Source: Betaproteobacteria bacterium | GTDB taxonomy: Bacteria; Pseudomonadota; Gammaproteobacteria; Burkholderiales; SG8-39 | DNA length: 64,000 nucleotides | NCBI GenBank assembly: GCA_016195915.1 | Contig: JACPYS010000043.1 | Span: 1 to 64,000 of the forward strand | Direction of reading: 5' to 3' | Shown: positions 1 to 7,595 of the stretch, piece by piece | Position numbering within the stretch: the first letter of the stretch is position 1 | Layout: each line of letters begins with the position of its first letter | The notes under the pieces: generated by a model | Seen by the model: only the letters and a program-made list of their open reading frames with translations | The model's database searches: none | Told to the model about the DNA's origin: nothing | Program-made: the position numbers and the translations under genes

Positions 1-613
1 CAACGGCGCCATAGACGATCAGCAGCACCGAGGGTGGGATCAGGATGCCAAGGCAGCCACCCGCCGTGACACAGCCCGCCGAGACCTTGACGTTGTATCC
101 GGCCTTAAGCATCGCCGGAAACGCGAGCAGGCCCATCAGCGTCACCACCGCGCCGACGATCCCGGTCGCGGTGGCGAAAATCGCGCAGGTGACGATGGTC
201 GCCACCCCGAGCGCCCCCGGGATCCGCGCCATGGCAAGATGTAGACTCCTGAACAGCCGGTCGATCAGCTGCGCCCGCTCGACCAGATAGCCCATGAACA
301 GGAACAGCGGAATCGCGATCAGCACGTCGTTCGACATCACGCCGTAGGTGCGCTGCACGAAAAGATCAAGCACCTTCCGGTCCGCGGTCGCCGGGTCGAC
401 GCTGCGGTAGGAAAGCCAGGCGAAGAAAACACCCATCCCCATGAGCGTAAAGGCCGTGGGAAAGCCGAGCATGATGCCCACGCAGATCAGCGCGAGCATC
501 ATGAGGCCGAGGTGCCCGTTCGTCAGGTTGCCCCAGGGCATGAGCACGATCAGCGGAATGATGATGGCCGCCATCAGCGAGAAGCCGAACCACAGCTCTT
601 TGCGCATTTTCAT
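1..613 (-). CDS. dctM: TRAP transporter large permease DctM (3' end outside window)
   Basis: This is the large membrane subunit of a tripartite ATP-independent periplasmic transporter, the ion-driven permease that receives substrate from the binding protein DctP. The visible 204 N-terminal residues start MKMRKELWFGF and contain several hydrophobic helices. The stretch GCVTAGGCLGILIPPSVLLI near the window edge is typical of DctM (IT superfamily). The gene runs off the left edge, so roughly half of a usual 430-residue DctM is missing. Its ATG overlaps the TGA of dctQ by 4 nt (ATGA), indicating translational coupling. The family assignment is firm; the substrate cannot be told from sequence. Confidence 0.9.
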   Translation of the reverse strand, partial: MKMRKELWFGFSLMAAIIIPLIVLMPWGNLTNGHLGLMMLALICVGIMLGFPTAFTLMGMGVFFAWLSYRSVDPATADRKVLDLFVQRTYGVMSNDVLIAIPLFLFMGYLVERAQLIDRLFRSLHLAMARIPGALGVATIVTCAIFATATGIVGAVVTLMGLLAFPAMLKAGYNVKVSAGCVTAGGCLGILIPPSVLLIVYGAV

Positions 614-1233
614 TTGTGCGGCTCTTGGCGTACGACATACGCGTCAAGCTTCTGGATGTCCTCGTCCTTGACGTGGACCATCTCCTTGAGCTTGTCAACG
701 TCCACTTCCTGAACATCCGCCTCACGCGATGGCCACTCGTCCTGCCTGATGCAGATCACGCAGCGGATGATTTCGACGATGCCTTGCACGAGCACGAATG
801 CCCCCGCGAGCGGGATGACGGTCTTGAACGGGTAGTACGGCGGGCCCTCGGCGGTGATGTTCGAAGACTCTTTGATCGCCCACGACTCGGCGGCATAGGT
901 GTAGCCGGCCCAGACGAGCGCGACGACACCGGGTATGAAGAACACGATGTAGAGGGTAAGATCGAGGCTGGCCTGCGCCCGCGGCGTGAAGAAGCCGTAG
1001 ACGACGTCCCCGCGCACGTGGCCGTTCTTCGCCAGCGTGTAGGCGCCGGCCATCATGAAGAGGGTCCCGTACATCTGGATCATCGCGTCGAAGGCCCACG
1101 CGTGCGGGTGATCAAGCGCATAGCGCGAGAACACTTCCCACGAGATGAGCAAGGTGAGGCTGACGATCAACCAGGAGAACGCGTGCCCGATCCAGGTACT
1201 CACCTTGTCTACGAAAAGCAACAATTTCTGCAT
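610..1233 (-). CDS. dctQ: TRAP transporter small permease DctQ
   Basis: This is the small membrane subunit of the TRAP transporter, 207 aa with four predicted helices. It starts MQKLLLFVDKVSTWIG, and the motif LLISWEVFSRYALDHPHAWAFD is the usual DctQ signature around the second helix. I chose the ATG at 1233 because a good ribosome site (CGGAGG) sits 7-8 nt upstream; the open frame extends 20 codons further without such support. The C-terminus is longer than usual and charged (about 35 residues rich in Asp, Glu and Lys). It overlaps dctM by 4 nt and is separated from dctP upstream by a strong terminator. Confidence 0.9.
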   Translation of the reverse strand: MQKLLLFVDKVSTWIGHAFSWLIVSLTLLISWEVFSRYALDHPHAWAFDAMIQMYGTLFMMAGAYTLAKNGHVRGDVVYGFFTPRAQASLDLTLYIVFFIPGVVALVWAGYTYAAESWAIKESSNITAEGPPYYPFKTVIPLAGAFVLVQGIVEIIRCVICIRQDEWPSREADVQEVDVDKLKEMVHVKDEDIQKLDAYVVRQEPHK

Positions 1234-1308
1234 GATCGAGAACCTCCGATTATGTTCGGCGGGGTGAGAGCCTATTGTGCCACTTCCCCCCAATTCCCGG
1301 CGGCGCTC

Positions 1309-1343
1309 AAAAAAAAAGCACCATCCGGGGCGACCGGATGGTG
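1309..1343 (-). terminator. Intrinsic terminator between dctP and dctQ
   Basis: Read on the minus strand, a perfect 10-bp stem (CACCATCCGG / CCGGATGGTG) with a 5-nt loop is followed by a run of nine T. It lies 22 nt after the dctP stop and 76 nt before the dctQ start. It would stop most transcripts after dctP, giving an excess of binding protein over the two permease subunits. Confidence 0.85.
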
Positions 1344-1365
1344 TCTCTCCAGGGTGCTTGCGGCG

Positions 1366-2511
1366 TCAGGCTTTCTTCGCTGCCGGCTTCTTGGATCCGA
1401 AATAATAGTTATAGGCCATGCGCGGATCGACTACGACGTCAAGACGCCAGCGCACCACTCGCTCGGCGTATTTGCGCTGCGACTCGACGACCTCCTTGAA
1501 CAGCGGATTGTCCGCCGACCGCTTCGCCACGACCTGGTCGAAGATCTCGAGCTGCCGCTGGAGCACCGAGTCCGGGGTTTTGTACATCTTCACCTTGTCC
1601 TCGGTCTGCAGCTTGATATGGTCCTGCGAGTAACGGTCGATAGATTTCCACATTACGTCCTGCGAGGCTGCTTCCACGGCGTTCTCGATGATCGCCTTCA
1701 TCTTGCCCGGCAGCGCGTCGAACTTCGTTTTGTTGAACGTGATCTCGAATTGCTCGCCGCTCTGGTGGTAGCTCTGCAGCATGTACACCTTGGACACGTC
1801 CGGGAAACCGAGCAGGCGGTCGGAGGTCGCGTTGTTGAACTCCGCGGCGTCGAGCAGGCCGCGATCCATCGCCGGCACGATTTCACCGCCGGGCAGCGCG
1901 TTCACCGCCGCGCCCATGCCCTGGAACAGGTCGATCGAGATGCCCACGGTGCGGTACTTGAGGCCCTTGAAGTCGTCCGGCTTGGTGATCGGCTTCTTGA
2001 ACCAGCCGAGCGGCTGCGTCCACATCGGCCCGTACGGGAACGACACCACGTTGGCGCCAATGGAATTGTAGACCTTTGCGAGCAGCTCCTTGCCGCCGCC
2101 GTACTTGTGCCAGGAGAGCACCTGGTTGGCATCCATGGCGAAGCAGGGACTCGATCCCCACAGGGCGAGCGCGTTTTGCTTGCCGTAGTGATACACCAGC
2201 ACGCCGTGGCCGCCGTCGAGCGTGCCTTTCGACACCGCGTCGAGCAGCCCGAAGGCCGGCACCACCGCGCCCGCCGGAAGCACCTCGATCTTGAGGTCGC
2301 CGCCGGTCATGTCGTTCACCTTCTTGGCGAAGTCGAGCGCGTACTCGTGAAAGATGTCCTTGGTAGGCCAAGTGCTCTGCCAGCGCATGGTGATCGGGCC
2401 CTGCGCCTTGGCGATCATCGGGAAGCCGAGCGTTGCCGCTCCGGCGGTGGCCGCAGCTGCTCCGGTGAGGAACCTGCGGCGCATGGATTGCGGCTTGTCT
2501 TGATTGCTCAT
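1366..2511 (-). CDS. dctP: TRAP transporter substrate-binding protein DctP, Tat-exported
   Basis: This is the periplasmic solute receptor of the TRAP system, 381 aa, in the DctP family. By overall pattern it belongs to the branch usually labelled mannitol/chloroaromatic-type. The N-terminus has a twin-arginine signal (MRRRFLTGAAAA) cleaved near AKAQG, so it is exported folded. The mature part begins with ITMRWQSTWPTKD. The segment GLKYRTVGISIDLFQGMGAA followed by ALPGGEIVPA is the ligand-binding Arg region of the family. A strong Shine-Dalgarno (AGGAGG) lies 8 nt before the ATG. An FNR-type box lies about 139 bp upstream. Substrate unknown; organic acids are the common ligands. Confidence 0.92.
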   Translation of the reverse strand: MSNQDKPQSMRRRFLTGAAAATAGAATLGFPMIAKAQGPITMRWQSTWPTKDIFHEYALDFAKKVNDMTGGDLKIEVLPAGAVVPAFGLLDAVSKGTLDGGHGVLVYHYGKQNALALWGSSPCFAMDANQVLSWHKYGGGKELLAKVYNSIGANVVSFPYGPMWTQPLGWFKKPITKPDDFKGLKYRTVGISIDLFQGMGAAVNALPGGEIVPAMDRGLLDAAEFNNATSDRLLGFPDVSKVYMLQSYHQSGEQFEITFNKTKFDALPGKMKAIIENAVEAASQDVMWKSIDRYSQDHIKLQTEDKVKMYKTPDSVLQRQLEIFDQVVAKRSADNPLFKEVVESQRKYAERVVRWRLDVVVDPRMAYNYYFGSKKPAAKKA

Positions 2512-2584
2512 GGAAATGCCTCCTGAATAGTGTCTCTTGTTGGCCGGTGCGGCCTTGTAGGTGACTACTTCGCGAAACGTTACG

Positions 2585-2590
2585 ATTTTA
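2585..2590 (-). promoter_or_regulatory. Candidate -10 element of dctP
   Basis: TAAAAT on the minus strand would place the dctP transcription start near 2578, with a leader of about 67 nt. The centre of the FNR-type box at 2644-2657 would then sit near -72, a spacing used by class I activators. No good -35 is visible, which fits activator dependence. Inference only. Confidence 0.35.
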
Positions 2591-2643
2591 GTCCCGCTGC
2601 GCCAAGCGCCGCAAGGCGACCGGAGGAGACAACGATCGGAATC

Positions 2644-2657
2644 TTGACCGCGGTCAA
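2644..2657. promoter_or_regulatory. FNR/ANR-type box upstream of dctP
   Basis: TTGACCGCGGTCAA is a perfect palindrome fitting the CRP/FNR-family consensus TTGAY-N4-RTCAA. It overlaps the stop codon of the antiporter gene and lies about 139 bp upstream of the dctP start. A second match is found at a nearly identical distance upstream of pntA, which makes chance less likely. Confidence 0.5.
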
Positions 2658-3991
2658 GTCAATGCGTATTGCGCTGCGGGAACCGGGGCCTCAGCCGTCT
2701 TGACGCGCTTCGGGTGAGGCTGCCAGCCGAGCACCGCAAGCAGGACGAAGAATCCAACGATGTAGGCGACCGTTACGTGCCAGCCGTGCTTCACCCAGCT
2801 GCCTACCGATTTCGCCTCCGGAAACATGTTCGAGAGCGCCACGCCCGCCGATGAGCCGAACCAGATCATCGAGCCGCCGAAGCCGACCGTGTAAGCAAGC
2901 ATTCCCCAGTCGTAGCCGCCCTGTTTGAGCGCGAGCGCGGTCAGCGGAATGTTGTCGAAGACGGCGGACACAAACCCCAGGCCAAAAGCCGTCTGCCACG
3001 CCGCCAAGGGAAGCTTCTCGACCGGCATGAGCGAAGCACAGGTTACGAGCGAGAGCAAGAACACCGACCCCTTGAAGGCCTCCGGCAGCAGGCTCCACTC
3101 GGGTTTGCGCAGCGGGGCGCTCATGAGGATGGCGACCCAGACCGCTGCGCCGATTACCGGGAAATGGTCGAGTACCGCCGGATACTGCAGGTTGGCGACG
3201 ACGTTGACAAGAATGGCAACCACCAGGATAAATGCGACGATGCCTACGCGCACCCAGTCGACGCGCACGCCTTCCGGCGCATCCTTCGTGATCGGGCTGT
3301 AGGCTTGCTGCTGCATTGCCGCGGGAATGCCACAGATGACAACCGCAACGCCGGCTGCCACGTACGCATGCAACACGTCCAGCGGGTTCACCCCGTCGAT
3401 CCACATCATGGTGGTGGTGGTGTCACCGACCACGCTGCCGGAACCGCCTGCGTTGGACGCGGCGACGATTGCGGCGAGATAGCCGATATGCACCTTGCTG
3501 CGGAACACCACACGGGCCACGGTACCGCCGATCAATGCGGCGGCGATGTTGTCCAGGAACGACGAAAGCACGAACACCAGAATCAACAGCACGAACCCGC
3601 CCTTCCAGTCGTCGGGCAGGAAATTCGGCAGTTCTGCCGGCACCCGGCTTTCCTCGAAATGCCGCGACAGCAGCGCGAATCCCAGCAGCAATCCGAGCAG
3701 GTTCGCGAGGATCACCCATTCGTGCGCCAAGTGCAGCGCGAGACCGCCGAACCCGGTCCCGGTTTTGAACCCGGTGAAGCCGAGCTTGTAGAGCACAATG
3801 ACGGCAAGCCCGATCAACGCGACCTGCAGCGTGTGGTGGTGGAACAGCGCGACGCCGGCGAGCGTCAGGCCGAAAAGCACGAAATCGAACGGTACCCCCG
3901 CCACGGCAAGCACCGCCGCGATCAAGGTTGCGCCGACGAACAGGCCGCGCTCGCGCGCGAGTAAACGGATCACAACACTGCGCACGTGCAC
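2654..3991 (-). CDS. NhaD/ArsB-type cation or anion antiporter (IT superfamily)
   Basis: This 445-aa polytopic membrane protein has about 11-12 helices. Two inverted copies of the ion-transporter motif are visible: SSFLDNIAAALIGG near residue 165 and SAVFDNIPLTALAL near residue 340. The Asp-Asn pair in each is typical of NhaD, ArsB and related carriers. ASNAGGSGSVVGDTTTTMMW matches the NhaD-like conserved Gly/Thr loop. It may exchange sodium and protons. The neighbouring TRAP transporter could use a sodium gradient, so a joint role is plausible but inferred. The stop lies 142 bp upstream of dctP, with an FNR-type box overlapping it. Confidence 0.8.
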   Translation of the reverse strand: MHVRSVVIRLLARERGLFVGATLIAAVLAVAGVPFDFVLFGLTLAGVALFHHHTLQVALIGLAVIVLYKLGFTGFKTGTGFGGLALHLAHEWVILANLLGLLLGFALLSRHFEESRVPAELPNFLPDDWKGGFVLLILVFVLSSFLDNIAAALIGGTVARVVFRSKVHIGYLAAIVAASNAGGSGSVVGDTTTTMMWIDGVNPLDVLHAYVAAGVAVVICGIPAAMQQQAYSPITKDAPEGVRVDWVRVGIVAFILVVAILVNVVANLQYPAVLDHFPVIGAAVWVAILMSAPLRKPEWSLLPEAFKGSVFLLSLVTCASLMPVEKLPLAAWQTAFGLGFVSAVFDNIPLTALALKQGGYDWGMLAYTVGFGGSMIWFGSSAGVALSNMFPEAKSVGSWVKHGWHVTVAYIVGFFVLLAVLGWQPHPKRVKTAEAPVPAAQYALT

Positions 3992-4082
3992 TCCTCTGGC
4001 CGGGGGACGTTGGAACGGCCGCTATTCTAACGGGACTTCGTGTTCTGCTATCGGCGCCCCGCGGCAGACGGAGCGCCGCTCA

Positions 4083-4718
4083 TCAGGCGAGCAGCCCCGG
4101 AAACAATTTGCCCAGGCCGCTCGCGATCATCTCGATGGATATGGCGGCGATGATGAGTCCCATCAAGCGCGTGACGACGTGAATGCCGGTGGCGCCGAGC
4201 CTCAAGGCGATCGCGGGCGCGAGTCGAAACGACAGCCACACGCTGAGGGCGACCAGCGCGATGGGAAGGAACAGCGCCAGCTGATACTCGATTCCGCCGG
4301 GCGCGGCACTTGCTGCGACGATGACATGGGTGATTGCACCGGGACCGGCGAGCAGCGGTACACCGAGCGGAACGACGCCGACCGAGTCCCTTTCGGCGGC
4401 TTCTTCAGCTTCCTCGGGGGTCTGGCGCTGCGGGCTGACGTGCGCCTGCACCATGGACAGCGCCAACAGCAGCAGGAGCAATCCTCCGGCAACGGAAAAC
4501 GAAGCGATGCGGATGCCGAAAAAGGCCAGCAATGGTTCGCCCAGAAGAGCGAATCCGGCAAGGGCGCCGAATACCGTGACCGCCGCGACGCGTGCGGCAA
4601 GCGTTCGCTGCGCATCGGTGAAACCCCGGGTGGTGGCCAAAAACACGGGGATGGTGCCGACCGGATCCACGATCGCAAACAGCGCGAGCGCAGCCTTGGC
4701 GAGTTCGAGCGCATCCAT
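4083..4718 (-). CDS. MarC-family integral membrane protein
   Basis: The protein is 211 aa with six predicted helices. The N-terminal LFAIVDPVGTIPVFLATT and central VGVVPLGVPLLAGPGAI are the two repeated signature motifs of the MarC/UPF0056 family (NAAT transporters). The family was once linked to multiple antibiotic resistance, but that link is not established, and its transported substrate is generally unknown. It stands alone on the minus strand, between a UspA gene and the antiporter. Nothing in the context specifies its job. Confidence 0.88.
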   Translation of the reverse strand: MDALELAKAALALFAIVDPVGTIPVFLATTRGFTDAQRTLAARVAAVTVFGALAGFALLGEPLLAFFGIRIASFSVAGGLLLLLLALSMVQAHVSPQRQTPEEAEEAAERDSVGVVPLGVPLLAGPGAITHVIVAASAAPGGIEYQLALFLPIALVALSVWLSFRLAPAIALRLGATGIHVVTRLMGLIIAAISIEMIASGLGKLFPGLLA

Positions 4719-4765
4719 GTCCGCATCATCCTAACGCACGCGGCGCGATGCCGCGCCGATCCCGG

Positions 4766-5185
4766 TCAACGAATGACCACGACCGCGACGTGAGCGTCGT
4801 GCAGAACCTCGTAGGTGACCGAGCCGAGCAGCGCCGCGCCAAGGGGACGCCGACCGTGCGAGCCGATGACGATCTCGTCTACGCCGAGCTTGTCCGCAAG
4901 CTCGATTATGGTGCGCGCCGGCTCGCCTCTCACAGCGTGCTTTTCGATTTCGGTGGCGTGGTCGAAGCGACCGGCGCCTGCGTCCAACAACTCCCGGCTC
5001 TCGGCCTCGCGCGCGGCCGCCACAGGCTCGATCGGCGAAACGGGCCCGATCTCCCAGGCCATCACCGGTTTCTCTACATGCAGCAGATCGATCCTGCAGG
5101 ACGCGTTCTTCGCGCGCTGCGCGGCATACTCCACTGCGCGCAGCGAGTGCTCCGAACCGTCTACGGCGACAAGAATCCTGTACAT
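4766..5185 (-). CDS. Universal stress protein (UspA family)
   Basis: This is a single-domain cytoplasmic UspA protein of 139 aa. It begins MYRILVAVDGSEHSLRAVEY, the usual first strand with the nucleotide-contacting Asp. The ATP-binding loop GSHGRRPLGAALLGSVTYEV fits the pattern G-x2-G-x9-G-(S/T), so it is probably the ATP-binding type. It follows lutC on the same strand. If the lutC amber codon were sense, only 12 nt would separate the two genes, so they were probably one operon with pntAB. Confidence 0.92.
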   Translation of the reverse strand: MYRILVAVDGSEHSLRAVEYAAQRAKNASCRIDLLHVEKPVMAWEIGPVSPIEPVAAAREAESRELLDAGAGRFDHATEIEKHAVRGEPARTIIELADKLGVDEIVIGSHGRRPLGAALLGSVTYEVLHDAHVAVVVIR

Positions 5186-5257
5186 GGCCGTCCGGCGTCA
5201 ACCGACGACAACGATATGAACGCGGTACGGTCCGTGCGCACCGAGCACGATGGTCTG

Positions 5258-5848
5258 CTAGATGTCGCCGGTGCGCGACGGGCCGGAGATGAAGTTCACC
5301 GCGCGCGGCAATTGGCCGAATTGGGCGCGCGCGAGGTCCCAGCCGTCTTCCATCAGCGCGACGATGCGCTCCACCGGAACCACGGCGACGTGCGTCTCCG
5401 GAAGCAGACTTACCGTCGCGGGCGTATCCGGCCCCGAAGTCATCATCAGCGTCCCGGTCTCGGCGAGCGCGCAGAACACCCCGGTAACACCGACCGCGTC
5501 TTCTCCATCCGCCCCGCGCGCGGCAAGCTGCAGCCCGGCGCCGGCCCAGTCCAGCCGCGCGAGCGCCGGCCAGACGCAGCCGGATTTGGGAAGCTTGTGC
5601 GCGTCGAGGTAGCGCGCCACCGCGACGGGCACTTCGGATTCAATCGACACGCGCTCGGTGGTGCTCGCGCTCGCTTCGGCACGCGCGCGGAACAGCGTCA
5701 CCAGATCAGCTGGCAATTCGGGCAACGAACCGCGCGGGTGGCGGCGCAGGTAGGTTTCGCGATCCAGCATCTCCGCGGCGGAAGGCTCGGATCCGCCGCG
5801 ACGCTGCCGGCGGCGGATCTTCGCGAGGATCTCTTCGCGCGTGCCCAA
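5258..5848 (-). CDS. lutC: LutC/YkgG-type LUD-domain protein, truncated by an in-frame TAG
   Basis: The LUD-domain family includes LutC of the lactate-utilisation complex. The 196 visible residues include FCALAETGTLMMTSGPDTPA and end at ISGPSRTGDI. Homologues continue EQT-x-VLGAHGP after this point. Here codon 197 is TAG (5258-5260), and the same frame goes on with 19 sense codons (QTIVLGAHGPYRVHIVVVG) to a TGA at 5198. The missing residue is thus the conserved Glu, one base from GAG. The start is a TTG four nt after the pntB stop; no ATG lies before residue 27. No lutA or lutB is visible nearby. Amber mutation or sequencing error, see findings. Confidence 0.85.
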   Translation of the reverse strand: MGTREEILAKIRRRQRRGGSEPSAAEMLDRETYLRRHPRGSLPELPADLVTLFRARAEASASTTERVSIESEVPVAVARYLDAHKLPKSGCVWPALARLDWAGAGLQLAARGADGEDAVGVTGVFCALAETGTLMMTSGPDTPATVSLLPETHVAVVPVERIVALMEDGWDLARAQFGQLPRAVNFISGPSRTGDI

Positions 5849-5852
5849 GAAA

Positions 5853-7295
5853 CTAGGCTTTCAGCGCGACCAGCACTTCGTCGAGCATCTTCTTGGCGTC
5901 GCCGAACAACATGCGATTATTCTCCTTGTAGAAGAGCGGATTATCCACCCCCGCGTAGCCGGAAGCCATGCTACGCTTCATCACGATCGAAGTCTTGGCC
6001 TTCCAGACTTCCAGCACCGGCATCCCGGCGATCGGGCTGGTCGGGTCGTCCTGGGCCGCCGGGTTCACGATGTCGTTGGCGCCGATTACCATGGCGACGT
6101 CGGTATCCGGGAAGTCTTCGTTGAGTTCATCCATCTCGAACACGATGTCGTAGGGCACCTTGGCCTCGGCCAGCAGCACGTTCATGTGTCCGGGCATGCG
6201 GCCGGCGACCGGATGGATCCCGAAGCGCACGTTGATGCCCTTCTCGCGCAGATGCTTGGTGATTTCGTAGACCGTATGCTGTGCCTGCGCGACCGCCATC
6301 CCGTAGCCCGGGACGATGATCACGTTCTTCGCCTCGCGCAATAGTTCCGCCGTCTCTGCCGCAACGATCGGATTGACCTCGCCGGCCGGCTGCGCGCCGC
6401 CGCTCGGCGCCGCCGCCGTACCGCCCCCGGTGCCGAATCCGCCTGCAATCACGCTGATGAAGTGGCGGTTCATCGCGCGACACATGATGTACGAGAGGAT
6501 GGCGCCGCTCGAACCCACCAGGGCGCCGGTGACGATCAACAGGTCGTTCGACAACATGAAGCCGGTAGCAGCCGCGGCCCAGCCGGAGTAGCTGTTCAGC
6601 ATCGACACCACCACCGGCATGTCGGCGCCGCCGATCGCCATCACCATGTGGATGCCGAACAGCAGCGACACCACGGTCATCACGACCAGCGGCGTCATGC
6701 CGTCGCTCACCGATTCGGCGTGCAGAAACTCCCGTCCGAAGTAGATGACAATCAGCAGGCCCGCAAGGTTCATCCAATGACGCGCGGGCAGGAGCATCGG
6801 GCTGCCGCCGATCTTGCCCGAGAGCTTGCCGAAAGCGATCACCGAGCCGGAGAAGGTCACCGCACCGATCAGGATGCCGATGTAGATTTCGATCTCATGG
6901 ATCGCCTTCTCCGCGTGCGTCAGCGGGATGCTTTTTCCGTCGATCAAATGGAAAGACGCGGCCGGGTCGATGTAGTTCGCATATCCGACCAGCATGGCCG
7001 CGACACCGACCAGGCTGTGCATCAGCGCAACCAGTTCCGGCATCTGGGTCATTTTCACGGTGCGGGCGGCGTAGAGCCCGATGCTGCCGCCCACCACCAT
7101 GCAGGCGATGATCCACGGAATGCCGGCCATCGTGACGCGCGGACCGAACACTGTCGCCAGCACGGCGATGGTCATGCCGATCATGCCGTAGAGGTTGCCG
7201 CGCCTCGAGCTCTCCGGATTGGACAGGCCGCCGAGACTCAGGATGAAAAGTATTGTCGCGCCGATATAGGAGACACCTGCCAGACTTTCAGACAT
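5853..7295 (-). CDS. pntB: NAD(P) transhydrogenase beta subunit PntB
   Basis: PntB makes NADPH from NADH at the expense of the proton gradient, together with PntA. The protein has 480 aa. The N-terminal half holds about eight or nine helices, including the proton-channel segment with [18 protein letters not shown]. The C-terminal domain III binds NADP(H); it shows [31 protein letters not shown] and [10 protein letters not shown]. It starts 12 nt after the pntA reading frame ends, with a good ribosome site (GGGGAG). The subunit appears complete, but its partner pntA is interrupted by a TGA. Confidence 0.96.
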   Translation of the reverse strand: MSESLAGVSYIGATILFILSLGGLSNPESSRRGNLYGMIGMTIAVLATVFGPRVTMAGIPWIIACMVVGGSIGLYAARTVKMTQMPELVALMHSLVGVAAMLVGYANYIDPAASFHLIDGKSIPLTHAEKAIHEIEIYIGILIGAVTFSGSVIAFGKLSGKIGGSPMLLPARHWMNLAGLLIVIYFGREFLHAESVSDGMTPLVVMTVVSLLFGIHMVMAIGGADMPVVVSMLNSYSGWAAAATGFMLSNDLLIVTGALVGSSGAILSYIMCRAMNRHFISVIAGGFGTGGGTAAAPSGGAQPAGEVNPIVAAETAELLREAKNVIIVPGYGMAVAQAQHTVYEITKHLREKGINVRFGIHPVAGRMPGHMNVLLAEAKVPYDIVFEMDELNEDFPDTDVAMVIGANDIVNPAAQDDPTSPIAGMPVLEVWKAKTSIVMKRSMASGYAGVDNPLFYKENNRMLFGDAKKMLDEVLVALKA

Positions 7296-7307
7296 TTTTC
7301 GTCTCCC

Positions 7308-7568
7308 CTACTTGCGGAACATTTCCAGCATGCGCTGGGTAACGGCGAAGCCGCCGATCATGTTGATCGCGGTGAGCGCGATCCCGGCCACCGCCAGCCA
7401 GCGTATCCAGTCCCCCGGGGCGAGCCCGCCCTCGATCGGCGGCGCAATCTGCACCAGCGCACCGATGGCGATGATGCTGCTGATCGCATTGGTAACGCTC
7501 ATCAGCGGCGTGTGCAGGGCGGGGGTGACATTCCAGACCACCATGTAACCCACGAAACAGGCCAGCAC
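7308..7568 (-). CDS. pntA: PntA C-terminal membrane segment, downstream of an in-frame TGA
   Basis: This is the last part of transhydrogenase subunit alpha, with three helices and the conserved [19 protein letters not shown]. It ends [10 protein letters not shown], as E. coli-type PntA does. It lies in the same frame as the upstream pntA piece, separated only by TGA (7596-7598) and nine codons encoding AFLAHFTVF, which match the sequence expected just after the first helix of a full PntA. The listed start is a GTG inside the second helix with no ribosome site. This is therefore better read as the tail of a single interrupted gene than as a natural PntAB subunit. Confidence 0.75.
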   Translation of the reverse strand: MLACFVGYMVVWNVTPALHTPLMSVTNAISSIIAIGALVQIAPPIEGGLAPGDWIRWLAVAGIALTAINMIGGFAVTQRMLEMFRK

Positions 7569-7595
7569 GAAGACGGTGAAGTGCGCGAGGAATGC

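Noticed and set aside
616-2526. Long 636-codon open frame on the plus strand over dctQ and dctP
   Set aside because: It is antisense to two well-recognised TRAP genes, has Arg/His-rich low-quality translation and no ribosome site. High-GC shadow.
5258-5260. TAG in lutC as evidence for pyrrolysine
   Set aside because: No methylamine methyltransferase or pyl genes in the window, and the replaced residue is a conserved Glu, not Lys.
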